Shown here: one piece after another, positions 7,576-14,527 of the stretch
Layout of the letters: the number at the start of each line of letters is the position of its first letter
Position numbering within the stretch: position 1 is the stretch's first letter
Notes under the pieces: model-generated
Seen by the model: the letters and a program-made list of their open reading frames with translations, nothing else
Told to the model about the DNA's origin: nothing
The model's database searches: none
Translations under genes and position numbers: made by a program
Source of the DNA: JANNHK01 sp034408875
GTDB lineage: Bacteria > Actinomycetota > Acidimicrobiia > IMCC26256 > PALSA-610
DNA length: 21,916 bases
Assembly (NCBI GenBank): GCA_034408875.1
Contig: JAWXCJ010000313.1
Span: 1 to 21,916 of the forward strand
Reading direction: 5' to 3'

Positions 7576-8283
7576 TCAGGTCGAGATTGCGACCGTCTCA
7601 CCGTTCGACGTCGGGACACCGGGCGCGTCCTCGACGGTGATCATGAATTGGTCCACCGGGGCGCCGGCAATGGTGAACGTGGCATCGGTGGGGTTCGACC
7701 CGAGCACCGCGGCCGAGATCACGCGGGGCTTGTCGGGGTCGTCGGTCGGAACGAGTGCCCACAGCTGGTACACCTCGTCCGCGCCCAGTTCCGCCAGACC
7801 GTCGTTGCGAACGAACCCGGTTCCGTTGTCGAGCAGGGCGATGTGGGCGACGTCGCCGTCATCATTCGCGAGTGTGATTTCGCGTGCGCCGTCGTCGACG
7901 GCGGTCTCGTACGCGTCGGCAACATTGGCGTTCTGCTCGTCGCTACTGACGACGACCCCGATACCGGCGCCCACGACCAACGCGACCGCGGCCGCAACCG
8001 CGATCGGCGCCCAGGGTTGACTCCGCCGCTCGCGACGGACCGCGAGGTCGTCGCTCGTCTCGGCAACGATTCGCGCCCAGAGTTCGGGCGGGGCGGCGAC
8101 GTCGTCGACAGGTGCGAGGGCGAGGGCCGCGGCCGTCTCGCGCAGCTCGTCGATCTCGGACATCACCGCGGGATTCCGCGCGACGTACTCGTCGACGCGC
8201 GCACGTTCGTCGCCGTCGAGTGCGTCGAGCGCGTACGCACCGAGGAGCGAGTCGAGTTCGGGGTCGCGGGGGGGAATAGTCAC
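7576..8283 (-). CDS. RskA-like anti-sigma factor
   Basis: This is a 235-residue single-pass membrane protein. The cytoplasmic N-terminal part (about 1-85) begins with L-D-S-L-L-G-A-Y-A-L-D-A-L-D, typical of the anti-sigma domain of RskA/SigK-regulator proteins. One transmembrane helix lies at about 90-112. The extracytoplasmic C-terminal RskA domain contains Y-Q-L-W-A-L-V and ends with a conserved I-T-V-E-D-A-P-G-V-P-T. No zinc-binding H-X3-C-X2-C is present, as usual for RskA-like proteins. The GTG at 8283 overlaps the sigma-factor stop by four bases (GTGA), giving stoichiometric coupling. It probably holds the upstream ECF sigma factor at the membrane until a signal triggers proteolysis; the signal is unknown. 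Confidence 0.9.
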   Translation of the reverse strand: MTIPPRDPELDSLLGAYALDALDGDERARVDEYVARNPAVMSEIDELRETAAALALAPVDDVAAPPELWARIVAETSDDLAVRRERRSQPWAPIAVAAAVALVVGAGIGVVVSSDEQNANVADAYETAVDDGAREITLANDDGDVAHIALLDNGTGFVRNDGLAELGADEVYQLWALVPTDDPDKPRVISAAVLGSNPTDATFTIAGAPVDQFMITVEDAPGVPTSNGETVAIST

Positions 8284-8858
8284 GCCTCGACACCTGCTTC
8301 GATCAACGCGGCCCGCAAGCGCAGCAGCCCCGAACGGATGCGACTCTTCACGGTGCCCTCCGGCTGCTCCAGCAGCACCGCGACCTCGCGGTACGTATGA
8401 CCCCCGAAATAGGCGAGTTCGATCGCATCGCGCTCGCCGCCGGAGAGCGTCGCCAGTGCGGCCCGCACGGCTTCGCTCTCGACGAGTTGCAGAACCTCGA
8501 GTTCGAGATCGTCGTCTCGACCCGGGTCGCGCAACGCGTCGCGCTCCTCGCGAGCCCGGCGCGAGGTCTCGGCCCGGAGCAGGTCGACCGACCGGCCGTG
8601 CACCTGGGCCAGCAGGAACGACCGGATCGAACCGCGCTCGTGGTCGAAGCGCTCCGGCCGGCGCCACGTCCGGACGAACACCTCTTGGACGACTTCCTCG
8701 GCGAGCGTCCGGTCGGAAAGGACGCGGCGGGCGAGTGCCAGGCAGGTACCCGCGTGGCGTCGGTACACCTCCGCGAGCGCCTGCTGGTCGCGCCCGACGA
8801 GCGCCGCGCCCAGTTCGGCGTCGCCCATGTCCGGCATGTCCGGCGGTTGGAGCAGCAC
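8280..8858 (-). CDS. ECF RNA polymerase sigma factor (SigK-like)
   Basis: This is a 192-residue group IV sigma factor. Region 2 (about 27-97) includes A-E-E-V-V-Q-E-V-F-V-R-T-W for core binding and -10 recognition. Region 4 (about 132-188) includes L-S-G-G-E-R-D-A-I-E-L-A-Y and the helix-turn-helix H-T-Y-R-E-V-A-V-L-L-E-Q-P-E-G-T-V-K-S-R for -35 recognition. The GTG at 8858 has AGAGG four bases upstream; ATG 8837 is an alternative. Paired with an RskA-like protein, it resembles the SigK/RskA class. It stands at the head of the run rskA-hemW-hrcA-dnaJ-rsmE and diverges from the acyl-CoA dehydrogenase gene across 53 bases. Confidence 0.93.
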   Translation of the reverse strand: MLLQPPDMPDMGDAELGAALVGRDQQALAEVYRRHAGTCLALARRVLSDRTLAEEVVQEVFVRTWRRPERFDHERGSIRSFLLAQVHGRSVDLLRAETSRRAREERDALRDPGRDDDLELEVLQLVESEAVRAALATLSGGERDAIELAYFGGHTYREVAVLLEQPEGTVKSRIRSGLLRLRAALIEAGVEA

Positions 8859-8911
8859 AGCACCTCTTCGGAGTCAGTCGTCGTCCTGGATGAATCGGTA
8901 GGTTCGCGCAC

Positions 8912-10018
8912 GTGAACCCCGAAGTGGCGCTTCGCGAACTCATCGCCGAACACGCGACGGGCGGCTGGCCGGCCGATTGGAACCGGCGCCTCGCCGCGGC
9001 GGGATACGTGGCACCGCATTGGCCCCGGCCCTGGGGGCTCGAAGCGACACCTCTCGAGCAGCTCGCGATCGACGAGACGATGCGCGAGCTGAAGGTGCCG
9101 CGACCCATGAACCCGATCGGGATCGGCTGGGCCGGTCCCACGCTCATGGTCGCGGGCACCGAGGAGCAACAGCAGCAATGGCTCCCGGGGATGCTCGACG
9201 GCTCCGAGTTGTGGTGCCAGCTCTTCAGCGAACCGGGCGCGGGCAGCGACCTCGCGTCGTTGCAGACGCGCGCCGTGCGCGACGGAGACGAGTACGTCGT
9301 CAACGGACAAAAGGCGTGGACCACGCTCGCGCACATCGCGCGGTGGGGAATCTTGCTGGCGCGCACCGACCCCGAGGCAGAGCCGCACCGCGGCGTGACG
9401 TACTTCGTGCTCGACATGCAGACGCCCGGCATCGAAGTACGGCCGCTCATGCAGATGACCGGCACCCACGAGTTCAACGAAGTGTTCTTCACCGACGTGC
9501 GGGTTCCGGTTGCGAACGTCATCGGCGCCGAGAACGACGGGTGGCGCCTGGCGAAGGTCACGCTCGGCAACGAACGTGTGTCACTCTCCGGTGAAGGCGC
9601 GCTGTGGGGCCGCGGACCGACGGCCGGTGACGTCGTCGACTTGGTGCGCACGCACGGCGGAACCAACGACCCGGTGCTGCGCCAGCAGATCGCGCGCTTG
9701 TACATCGAGTCGGAGATCCTGCGACTCATCCGGCTGCGCACGGTGTCCGCGCGCCTGAAGGGACTCGAGCCCGGCCCGGAAGCATCGGTGCGCAAGGCGA
9801 TGTCGGACGAGCACGGCCAACACGTCATGAGCGCGGCGATGGATCTGGCCGGGCCGTACGGGTTGTTGTCCGACCACGGCCCGTACGGCGAACTCGACGG
9901 CGGTAGCTGGCACTACGGCTACCTGTATTCGCGCGCGCTCACGATCGGCGGCGGCACCAGCGAGGTGCAGCGCAACATCCTCGGTGAGAGAGTTCTTGGA
10001 CTCCCCAAAGACTCCTGA
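8912..10018 (+). CDS. Acyl-CoA dehydrogenase family protein (FadE-like)
   Basis: This is a 368-residue FAD-dependent dehydrogenase that would introduce an alpha-beta double bond into an acyl-CoA. Recognisable segments are the FAD/substrate motif Q-L-F-S-E-P-G-A-G-S-D-L-A-S-L, then V-V-N-G-Q-K-A-W-T-T and the C-terminal G-G-G-T-S-E-V-Q-R-N-I-L-G-E-R-V-L-G-L-P. The catalytic Glu that medium-chain enzymes carry in Y-E-G-T is absent here (I-G-G-G-T instead), as in many mycobacterial FadE proteins. In those the base lies elsewhere or on a partner subunit. The start is GTG 8912; a TAGGTT at 8899-8904 would place transcription close to the start codon. No partner FadE gene is in the window, and the substrate cannot be told. 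Confidence 0.93.
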   Translation: MNPEVALRELIAEHATGGWPADWNRRLAAAGYVAPHWPRPWGLEATPLEQLAIDETMRELKVPRPMNPIGIGWAGPTLMVAGTEEQQQQWLPGMLDGSELWCQLFSEPGAGSDLASLQTRAVRDGDEYVVNGQKAWTTLAHIARWGILLARTDPEAEPHRGVTYFVLDMQTPGIEVRPLMQMTGTHEFNEVFFTDVRVPVANVIGAENDGWRLAKVTLGNERVSLSGEGALWGRGPTAGDVVDLVRTHGGTNDPVLRQQIARLYIESEILRLIRLRTVSARLKGLEPGPEASVRKAMSDEHGQHVMSAAMDLAGPYGLLSDHGPYGELDGGSWHYGYLYSRALTIGGGTSEVQRNILGERVLGLPKDS

Positions 10019-10412
10019 AGGCGCGATCCCCGACGAACTCCGCGACTGGCTCGCGCGCGACCACGATGCCGTTCCCGTCGCCTCGCCATCCGAGGCGTCG
10101 GAACTGCGGTGCGACGCGCGGTTGGTCGAGCGCCTCACCACGCTCGCCGGTCCGCTCCGCGCCCGCCGCGTGTTCGTCGCGGGCTGCCCGGTCGTGCACC
10201 ACCCGAGCGGACCGCCGATCGCGGCGGCGTTCCACGGTCAGCTGCTCGTGCGCGACAACCCGCCCGGCGTCCTCGCGTCGCGCGCGCTCATGTCCGGCTG
10301 GGTCCTGGTCGACCCGTGGCCCCCCGATGTCGGCTTCGCCCGCGGCACCGACCTGCTGCGCCAAGCCCTGGCCCGCGCGTTCGCCGCCGTCGCCGTCGCC
10401 GTCGCCGAGTGA
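9984..10412 (+). CDS. Unknown protein overlapping the acyl-CoA dehydrogenase end
   Basis: I do not recognise this family. From GTG 9984 the product is 142 residues, overlapping the dehydrogenase by 35 bases; TTG 9996 is another possible start. The codon third positions are strongly G/C, as in real genes here. The sequence is compact, with D-E-L-R-D-W-L-A-R-D near the start, a hydrophobic R-V-F-V-A-G-C-P-V-V-H-H-P-S-G-P-P-I in the middle, and a run A-V-A-V-A-V-A-E at the end encoded by a six-base repeat. There is no signal peptide or membrane helix. Translational coupling to the dehydrogenase suggests a linked role, but this is inference only. Confidence 0.7.
   Translation: MREFLDSPKTPEGAIPDELRDWLARDHDAVPVASPSEASELRCDARLVERLTTLAGPLRARRVFVAGCPVVHHPSGPPIAAAFHGQLLVRDNPPGVLASRALMSGWVLVDPWPPDVGFARGTDLLRQALARAFAAVAVAVAE
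10386..10407 (+). repeat. Six-base tandem repeat (GCCGTC x3 plus partial unit)
   Basis: Three perfect GCCGTC units (10386-10403) plus GCCG sit just before the stop codon of the unknown gene and encode its Ala-Val tail. A slippage-prone tract with length multiples of two codons would only alter tail length. Confidence 0.7.
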
Positions 10413-10442
10413 AGTCGTCGCACAGCCGAGATACGCTTTGCG

Positions 10443-12227
10443 CTACTCCTCGAGGCGTAACGCGGCGACGAAGGCTTCTTGGGGGACTTCGACGCGGCCG
10501 ATCTGCTTCATGCGCTTCTTGCCCTCTTTTTGGCGGTCGAGGAGCTTGCGCTTGCGGGTGATGTCACCGCCGTAGCACTTGGCCAGCACGTCTTTGCGTT
10601 TCGCCTTCACCGTCTCGCGGGAGATGATGCGGGCACCGATCGACGCTTGGATCGGGACGTCGAACAACTGGCGCGGGATCAGTTCGCGCAGCTTCTGGGT
10701 CATGCGGCGGCCGTAGTCGTACGACTTGTCCTTGTGCACGATCGCGGAGAACGCGTCCACGGGCACCGCGTTGAGGAGGACGTCGACCTTCACGAGGTCC
10801 GACGCTCGGTACCCGATGGGCTCGTAGTCGAGGCTGGCGTATCCACGCGTGCGCGACTTCATCTGGTCGAAGAAGTCGAGGACGATCTCGGCCAGCGGCA
10901 GCACGTAGATCAGCTCGACCCGGTCGGTCGACAGGTACACCATCTTGTCGAGCTCACCGCGCCGCTGCTGAGCAAGTTCCATCAACGTGCCCACGTAGTC
11001 GGTGGGCGTCAGGATCGTCACCTTGACGAACGGTTCCTCGATCGCCTCGATCTGCGCGGGCTGCGGCATGGCCGACGGGTTGTCGATCACTTCGACACTG
11101 TCGTCGACGAGCCGGACGCGATACTCGACGTTGGGCGCGGTCGCGACGAGCGACAAGTTGTACTCGCGCTCCAGCCGCTCGCGGATGATTTCCATGTGCA
11201 ACAGGCCCAGGAATCCGCACCGGAACCCGAAGCCGAGCGCGCCGGACGTTTCGGGGTCGTACGTGAACGACGAGTCGTTCAGACGCAGCTTCTCCAGCGA
11301 CTCGCGCAGGTCTGCGTACTCGTCGCCGTCGACCGGGTACAGACCGCAGAACACCATCGGCTTGGGGTCGCGGTAGCCCGACAGCGGTTCGCCCTTGCGG
11401 GCCGCGTCGGTAACGGTCTCACCGACCTTCGCCTCGCCCACCGCCTTGATGCCCGCGATCAGGTAGCCGACCTCGCCCGGACCCAACGTGGCGACCGGAG
11501 TCGGCACCGGCAGGCGCACCCCGATCTCTTCGGCCTCGTGGTCTTGGCGGGCGTGCACGTAGCGAAGCTTCGAGCCGCTGCGCAGCGTTCCGTTGAACAC
11601 GCGCACCGACGAGATCACGCCGCGGTACTGGTCGTACGACGAGTCGAACATCAGCGCTTGCAGCGGCGCGTCGGCGTCGCCCTGCGGCGCCGGGATCCGT
11701 TCGATCACCGCGTTGAGCAATTCCGCGACGCCCTCACCCGTCTTGGCCGAAATGCGCAACACCTCGTCGGCCGGGATGCCGAGCACGTTCTCGATTTCTT
11801 CGCCGCGCTTTTCGGGCTCGGCCGCGGGCAGGTCGATCTTGTTCAGCGCCGCGACGATCGTGAGATCGTGTTCGATCGCCTGGTAGCAGTTCGCCAGCGT
11901 CTGCGCCTCGATGCCCTGCGACGCGTCGACGAGCAGGATGACGCCTTCGCACGCGGCCAGGCTGCGGCTGACCTCGTATCCGAAGTCGACGTGACCGGGC
12001 GTGTCGATGAGGTTGACGACATACCCGTTCCACTCGAGCCGGACGTTCTGCGCCTTGATCGTGATGCCCCGCTCCCGCTCGAGGTCCATCGAGTCGAGGT
12101 ACTGGGCCCGCATGTCGCGCGCGTTGACCGCCCCGGTCAGCTCCAGCAGCCGGTCGGCCAGGGTGCTCTTGCCGTGGTCAATGTGCGCGATCACGCTGAT
12201 GCATCGGATGCGGTCGAGGGGGGTCAC
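10443..12227 (-). CDS. lepA: Elongation factor 4 (LepA)
   Basis: LepA/EF4 is a ribosome-associated GTPase implicated in 30S biogenesis and in resolving stalled or mistranslocated ribosomes. The G motifs are A-H-I-D-H-G-K-S-T (14-22), G-I-T-I-K-A-Q, D-T-P-G-H-V-D-F and N-K-I-D-L. The C-terminal end shows the EF4-specific domain with K-R-K-D-V-L-A-K-C-Y-G-G-D-I-T-R-K-R-K-L. I prefer GTG 12227 (594 residues), which has GGAGGGG immediately upstream and starts close to the conserved N-terminus. The longer frame from GTG 12257 would extend into the 67-base repeat. The gene ends 30 bases from the convergent unknown gene and diverges from rpsT. Confidence 0.96.
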   Translation of the reverse strand: MTPLDRIRCISVIAHIDHGKSTLADRLLELTGAVNARDMRAQYLDSMDLERERGITIKAQNVRLEWNGYVVNLIDTPGHVDFGYEVSRSLAACEGVILLVDASQGIEAQTLANCYQAIEHDLTIVAALNKIDLPAAEPEKRGEEIENVLGIPADEVLRISAKTGEGVAELLNAVIERIPAPQGDADAPLQALMFDSSYDQYRGVISSVRVFNGTLRSGSKLRYVHARQDHEAEEIGVRLPVPTPVATLGPGEVGYLIAGIKAVGEAKVGETVTDAARKGEPLSGYRDPKPMVFCGLYPVDGDEYADLRESLEKLRLNDSSFTYDPETSGALGFGFRCGFLGLLHMEIIRERLEREYNLSLVATAPNVEYRVRLVDDSVEVIDNPSAMPQPAQIEAIEEPFVKVTILTPTDYVGTLMELAQQRRGELDKMVYLSTDRVELIYVLPLAEIVLDFFDQMKSRTRGYASLDYEPIGYRASDLVKVDVLLNAVPVDAFSAIVHKDKSYDYGRRMTQKLRELIPRQLFDVPIQASIGARIISRETVKAKRKDVLAKCYGGDITRKRKLLDRQKEGKKRMKQIGRVEVPQEAFVAALRLEE

Positions 12228-12238
12228 AGCCCCTCCAT

Positions 12239-12375
12239 TCTGCTCCCACCCGCTCACTCCGCGGGAACGGCCTCCGGCGAGCGCGCTCCGCTGCGCTGCC
12301 CACCCTCATCTGCTCCCACCCGCTCACTCCGCGGGAACGGCCTCCGGCGAGCGCGCTCCGCTGCGCTGCCCACCC
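12239..12375. repeat. Two perfect 67-base direct repeats between lepA and rpsT
   Basis: Bases 12239-12305 and 12309-12375 are identical, separated by three bases (70-base period). Each copy contains the perfect palindrome GAGCGCGCTC and a possible hairpin CCCGC-N7-GCGGG (12249-12265 in copy 1). They fill most of the gap between the divergent lepA and rpsT genes, ending just before the lepA ribosome-binding site on one side and the rpsT promoter region on the other. The sequence has no good coding frame. It could be a dispersed intergenic repeat family, a tandem duplication, or a regulatory element. Confidence 0.95.
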
Positions 12376-12398
12376 CTTTTTGCCGGACGCGGCCCTGC

Positions 12399-12404
12399 TA
12401 CCCT
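12399..12404 (+). promoter_or_regulatory. Candidate -10 box for rpsT
   Basis: TGC-TACCCT gives an extended TANNNT -10 element 30 bases before the rpsT ATG, in the 58 bases between the repeat and the gene. No convincing -35 at 17 bases is visible (CTTTTT occupies that position). Confidence 0.35.
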
Positions 12405-12433
12405 GTCTCGGTTCCCGAAACGGTCACGAGGTC

Positions 12434-12697
12434 ATGGCAAACATCAAGTCTCAGAAGAAGCGCAACCGGCAGAACGAGAAGCGCCGGATCCGCAACAAAG
12501 ACGTCCGCACCGAGTTGAAGACGCGGACCAAGAACGCCCAGCAGGCCGCCGCGAGCGGCGAGGGCGTCGACGAGGCCGTGAAGGTCGCGCAAAAGCGCCT
12601 CGACAAGGCCGCCTCGGCGGGGATCATCCACAAAAACCAGGCCGCCCGCCGCACGTCGCGCCTCATGCGCCGCGCCGCGAAGGCGAGTTCCTCCTAG
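12434..12697 (+). CDS. rpsT: 30S ribosomal protein S20
   Basis: S20 is a primary 16S rRNA-binding protein of the small subunit. The 87-residue, very basic, Ala/Lys/Arg-rich product starts M-A-N-I-K-S-Q-K-K-R-N-R-Q-N-E and has the family pattern H-K-N-Q-A-A-R-R-T-S-R-L near residues 66-77. The ATG at 12434 has GAGG only two bases upstream, which is short spacing. Upstream in-frame codons show no S20 homology. Its last 35 bases overlap the end of holA on the other strand. Placement beside holA and lepA is typical of actinobacteria. Confidence 0.97.
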   Translation: MANIKSQKKRNRQNEKRRIRNKDVRTELKTRTKNAQQAAASGEGVDEAVKVAQKRLDKAASAGIIHKNQAARRTSRLMRRAAKASSS

Positions 12698-13667
12698 TCA
12701 ACGCCGCCAGGCGCGCGACGAGCACCTCGATCACGGTCCGCTCGTCGAGACCACCTTCACCGCGCAGATCGAGTTCGGCGCGCGCGAGAAGGTCGATCGC
12801 TTCCTTCAACCCCGGGGTTCCGAGACGCTTCGCCGCGTCGAGGCGGAACCGGGCCGCGGGCACGCTCTTCATGTCGAGTGCCAGCGCGGCCTGTTCCTTC
12901 GTGACGATCGCCGGGTCGTCGAGCCGCAACAACTTCCGGTACGAACTCGACAGCATGCCCATGATCTGCATCGGGTGGACGGGCTTGGGCTGTTGCGCAC
13001 TCGTCGCCGACAACATGCGGTTGAGGGTGTCGAGCGCGCCCGCCACGTCGCCCCGATCAATCGCGTTGGTGAGGTCGAAGTTGCCGGCGGTCCCGACGTC
13101 GCCCAGGTACGCCTCGACGTCGGCGAGGTCGAGGGTCGCGCCCTCGCCGTAGGTCGAGCCGAGCAGCGCGACGAGTTCGGGAACGCGCCCTGCGTCTTCG
13201 CCGAAATGTTCGACGACTGCCTGCGCTGCCGCGGGCGCGAGCTTGACCTTCGCTTCCTTCAATTTGCCGCTGAGGAGGTCGGCCGTCTTCTCCGTCACCG
13301 GTTTGGCGACTTCGCCGTGCGCCTTGACCGCCTTGTCGATCGACGCGGGGGTGCGACCCTCGCCGATGACGAGCACGAGCCGGGCCGAGTCGAGCGGTTC
13401 CGCGATCCAACCGGCCAACCACTGTGCCTGCTCGGTGGATGCCTTCCCGATGTCGCGCACGACGACGACCCGGTACGCAGTCATGAACGGCGGGCTCTGC
13501 AGCGCATTGGTGACCGCGGCGAAGGCTTCGGAGTCGTCGTCGGCGAGCGCGTGGTCTTCGAGGGCGAGCGTGCGGTCCTGCCCCTCGAGCAGCTCGTCGA
13601 CCAACCGTTGCACCTCGCGGTCTCGCAACGACGCGTCGCCACCTTGGACGAGATACGTCAGGGTCAT
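12663..13667 (-). CDS. holA: DNA polymerase III subunit delta (clamp loader)
   Basis: Delta opens the beta sliding clamp as part of the replication clamp loader. The 334-residue protein shows the loose AAA+-like pattern of HolA: N-terminal Y-L-V-Q-G-G-D-A-S-L-R-D-R-E, R-V-V-V-V-R-D-I at about 66-73, and the C-terminal helical region with H-P-M-Q-I-M-G-M-L-S-S-S-Y-R-K-L-L-R-L followed by A-E-L-D-L-R-G-E-G-G-L-D-E-R-T-V-I-E. The ATG at 13667 overlaps the folP stop by four bases (ATGA). The 3' end overlaps convergent rpsT by 35 bases, so both stop codons lie inside the other gene. Confidence 0.92.
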   Translation of the reverse strand: MTLTYLVQGGDASLRDREVQRLVDELLEGQDRTLALEDHALADDDSEAFAAVTNALQSPPFMTAYRVVVVRDIGKASTEQAQWLAGWIAEPLDSARLVLVIGEGRTPASIDKAVKAHGEVAKPVTEKTADLLSGKLKEAKVKLAPAAAQAVVEHFGEDAGRVPELVALLGSTYGEGATLDLADVEAYLGDVGTAGNFDLTNAIDRGDVAGALDTLNRMLSATSAQQPKPVHPMQIMGMLSSSYRKLLRLDDPAIVTKEQAALALDMKSVPAARFRLDAAKRLGTPGLKEAIDLLARAELDLRGEGGLDERTVIEVLVARLAALTRRNSPSRRGA

Positions 13668-14527
13668 GCGTGGAGCTCTTGTTCAAGCACGGCCGCGATC
13701 ATGGCGCAGACTCTCGCCGATCCGAGGACATCGTGCACGCGGACGACCCGGCAGCCGTGCATCACCCCGAAGGCCACCGACGCGAGCGACTCGGCCCGCC
13801 GGTCGTCGATGTCGCGGCCGAGCAGCTCACCGATGAATCGCTTGTTCGACGCCGAGAGCAACAGCGGGTAGCCGAGGGTCGCGAGCGCTTCGCTTTCACG
13901 GAGCAGCACCGCGCTCTGCGCGGGCGTCTTGCCGAGGTCGAGGCCGGCGTCGAGCACGATCTGCTCCGGGGTGAGCCCGACCTGCTCGGCCCGGGCGGCG
14001 CGCTCGAGCAGGAACGCGCGTACGTCGGCGACGAGGTCGGCGTACTCCGGTTCGGGGTCGGCGACGCGGGGGCGCAGACGGATGTGCGTCGCGACGACGG
14101 TCGCGCCGTGCTTCGCCGCGACGTTGAGGTAGTCGGGGTCGCCGAATCCGGAGATGTCGTTGGCGACGACGGCGCCAACCGCGCACGTCGCGTCGAGCAC
14201 GCTCGCGCGCCACGTGTCGATCGAGAGCGCGACGTCGAAGCGTTCGTGGAGCGCGGCGACCGCGGGCACGACCCGGTCGAGTTCCTCCTGCTCCCCCACC
14301 TCCGGACCGGGCCCGGCCTTGACGCCGCCGACGTCGAGCAGGTCGGCGCCCGCGTCGACCAGCGCAGCGGCCCGTTCGAGGAACGAGTCGAAATCCCACG
14401 TTGCGCCGCGGTCGTAGAACGAGTCGGGCGTGCGGTTGAGAATGCCCATCACGAGCGCTCGCGTACGGATGTCGACGACCTGGTCACCCAGCCGGAGAGA
14501 CCCGGGTCGCAACGAGACGGACGGCAC
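13664..14527 (-). CDS. Dihydropteroate synthase homologue, FolP2 type
   Basis: This is a 287-residue TIM-barrel protein of the pterin-binding family. It resembles mycobacterial FolP2 more than FolP1. The first loop reads N-R-T-P-D-S-F-Y-D-R-G (31-41) instead of N-V-T-P-D-S-F-S-D-G-G. The second loop reads D-V-G-G-V-K-A-G-P-G (65-74) where active enzymes have D-V-G-G-E-S-T-R-P-G, so the Arg of that loop is missing. D-T-W-R-A at about 104-108, N-D-I-S-G and the C-terminal R-V-H-D-V keep the fold. From the mycobacterial case, FolP2 is reported not to act as dihydropteroate synthase, so the function is uncertain. The start is GTG 14527, overlapping comEC by 44 bases without a clear ribosome-binding site. 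Confidence 0.88.
   Translation of the reverse strand: MPSVSLRPGSLRLGDQVVDIRTRALVMGILNRTPDSFYDRGATWDFDSFLERAAALVDAGADLLDVGGVKAGPGPEVGEQEELDRVVPAVAALHERFDVALSIDTWRASVLDATCAVGAVVANDISGFGDPDYLNVAAKHGATVVATHIRLRPRVADPEPEYADLVADVRAFLLERAARAEQVGLTPEQIVLDAGLDLGKTPAQSAVLLRESEALATLGYPLLLSASNKRFIGELLGRDIDDRRAESLASVAFGVMHGCRVVRVHDVLGSARVCAMIAAVLEQELHA

Noticed and set aside
7576..9828. 750-codon frame suggesting a fused anti-sigma protein
   Set aside because: Upstream of GTG 8283 the frame is antisense or out of frame to the sigma factor and acyl-CoA dehydrogenase genes, which have clear motifs.
10479..12518. 679-codon plus-strand open frame
   Set aside because: It is antisense to lepA, shows no domain pattern, and part of it reads through the 67-base repeats.
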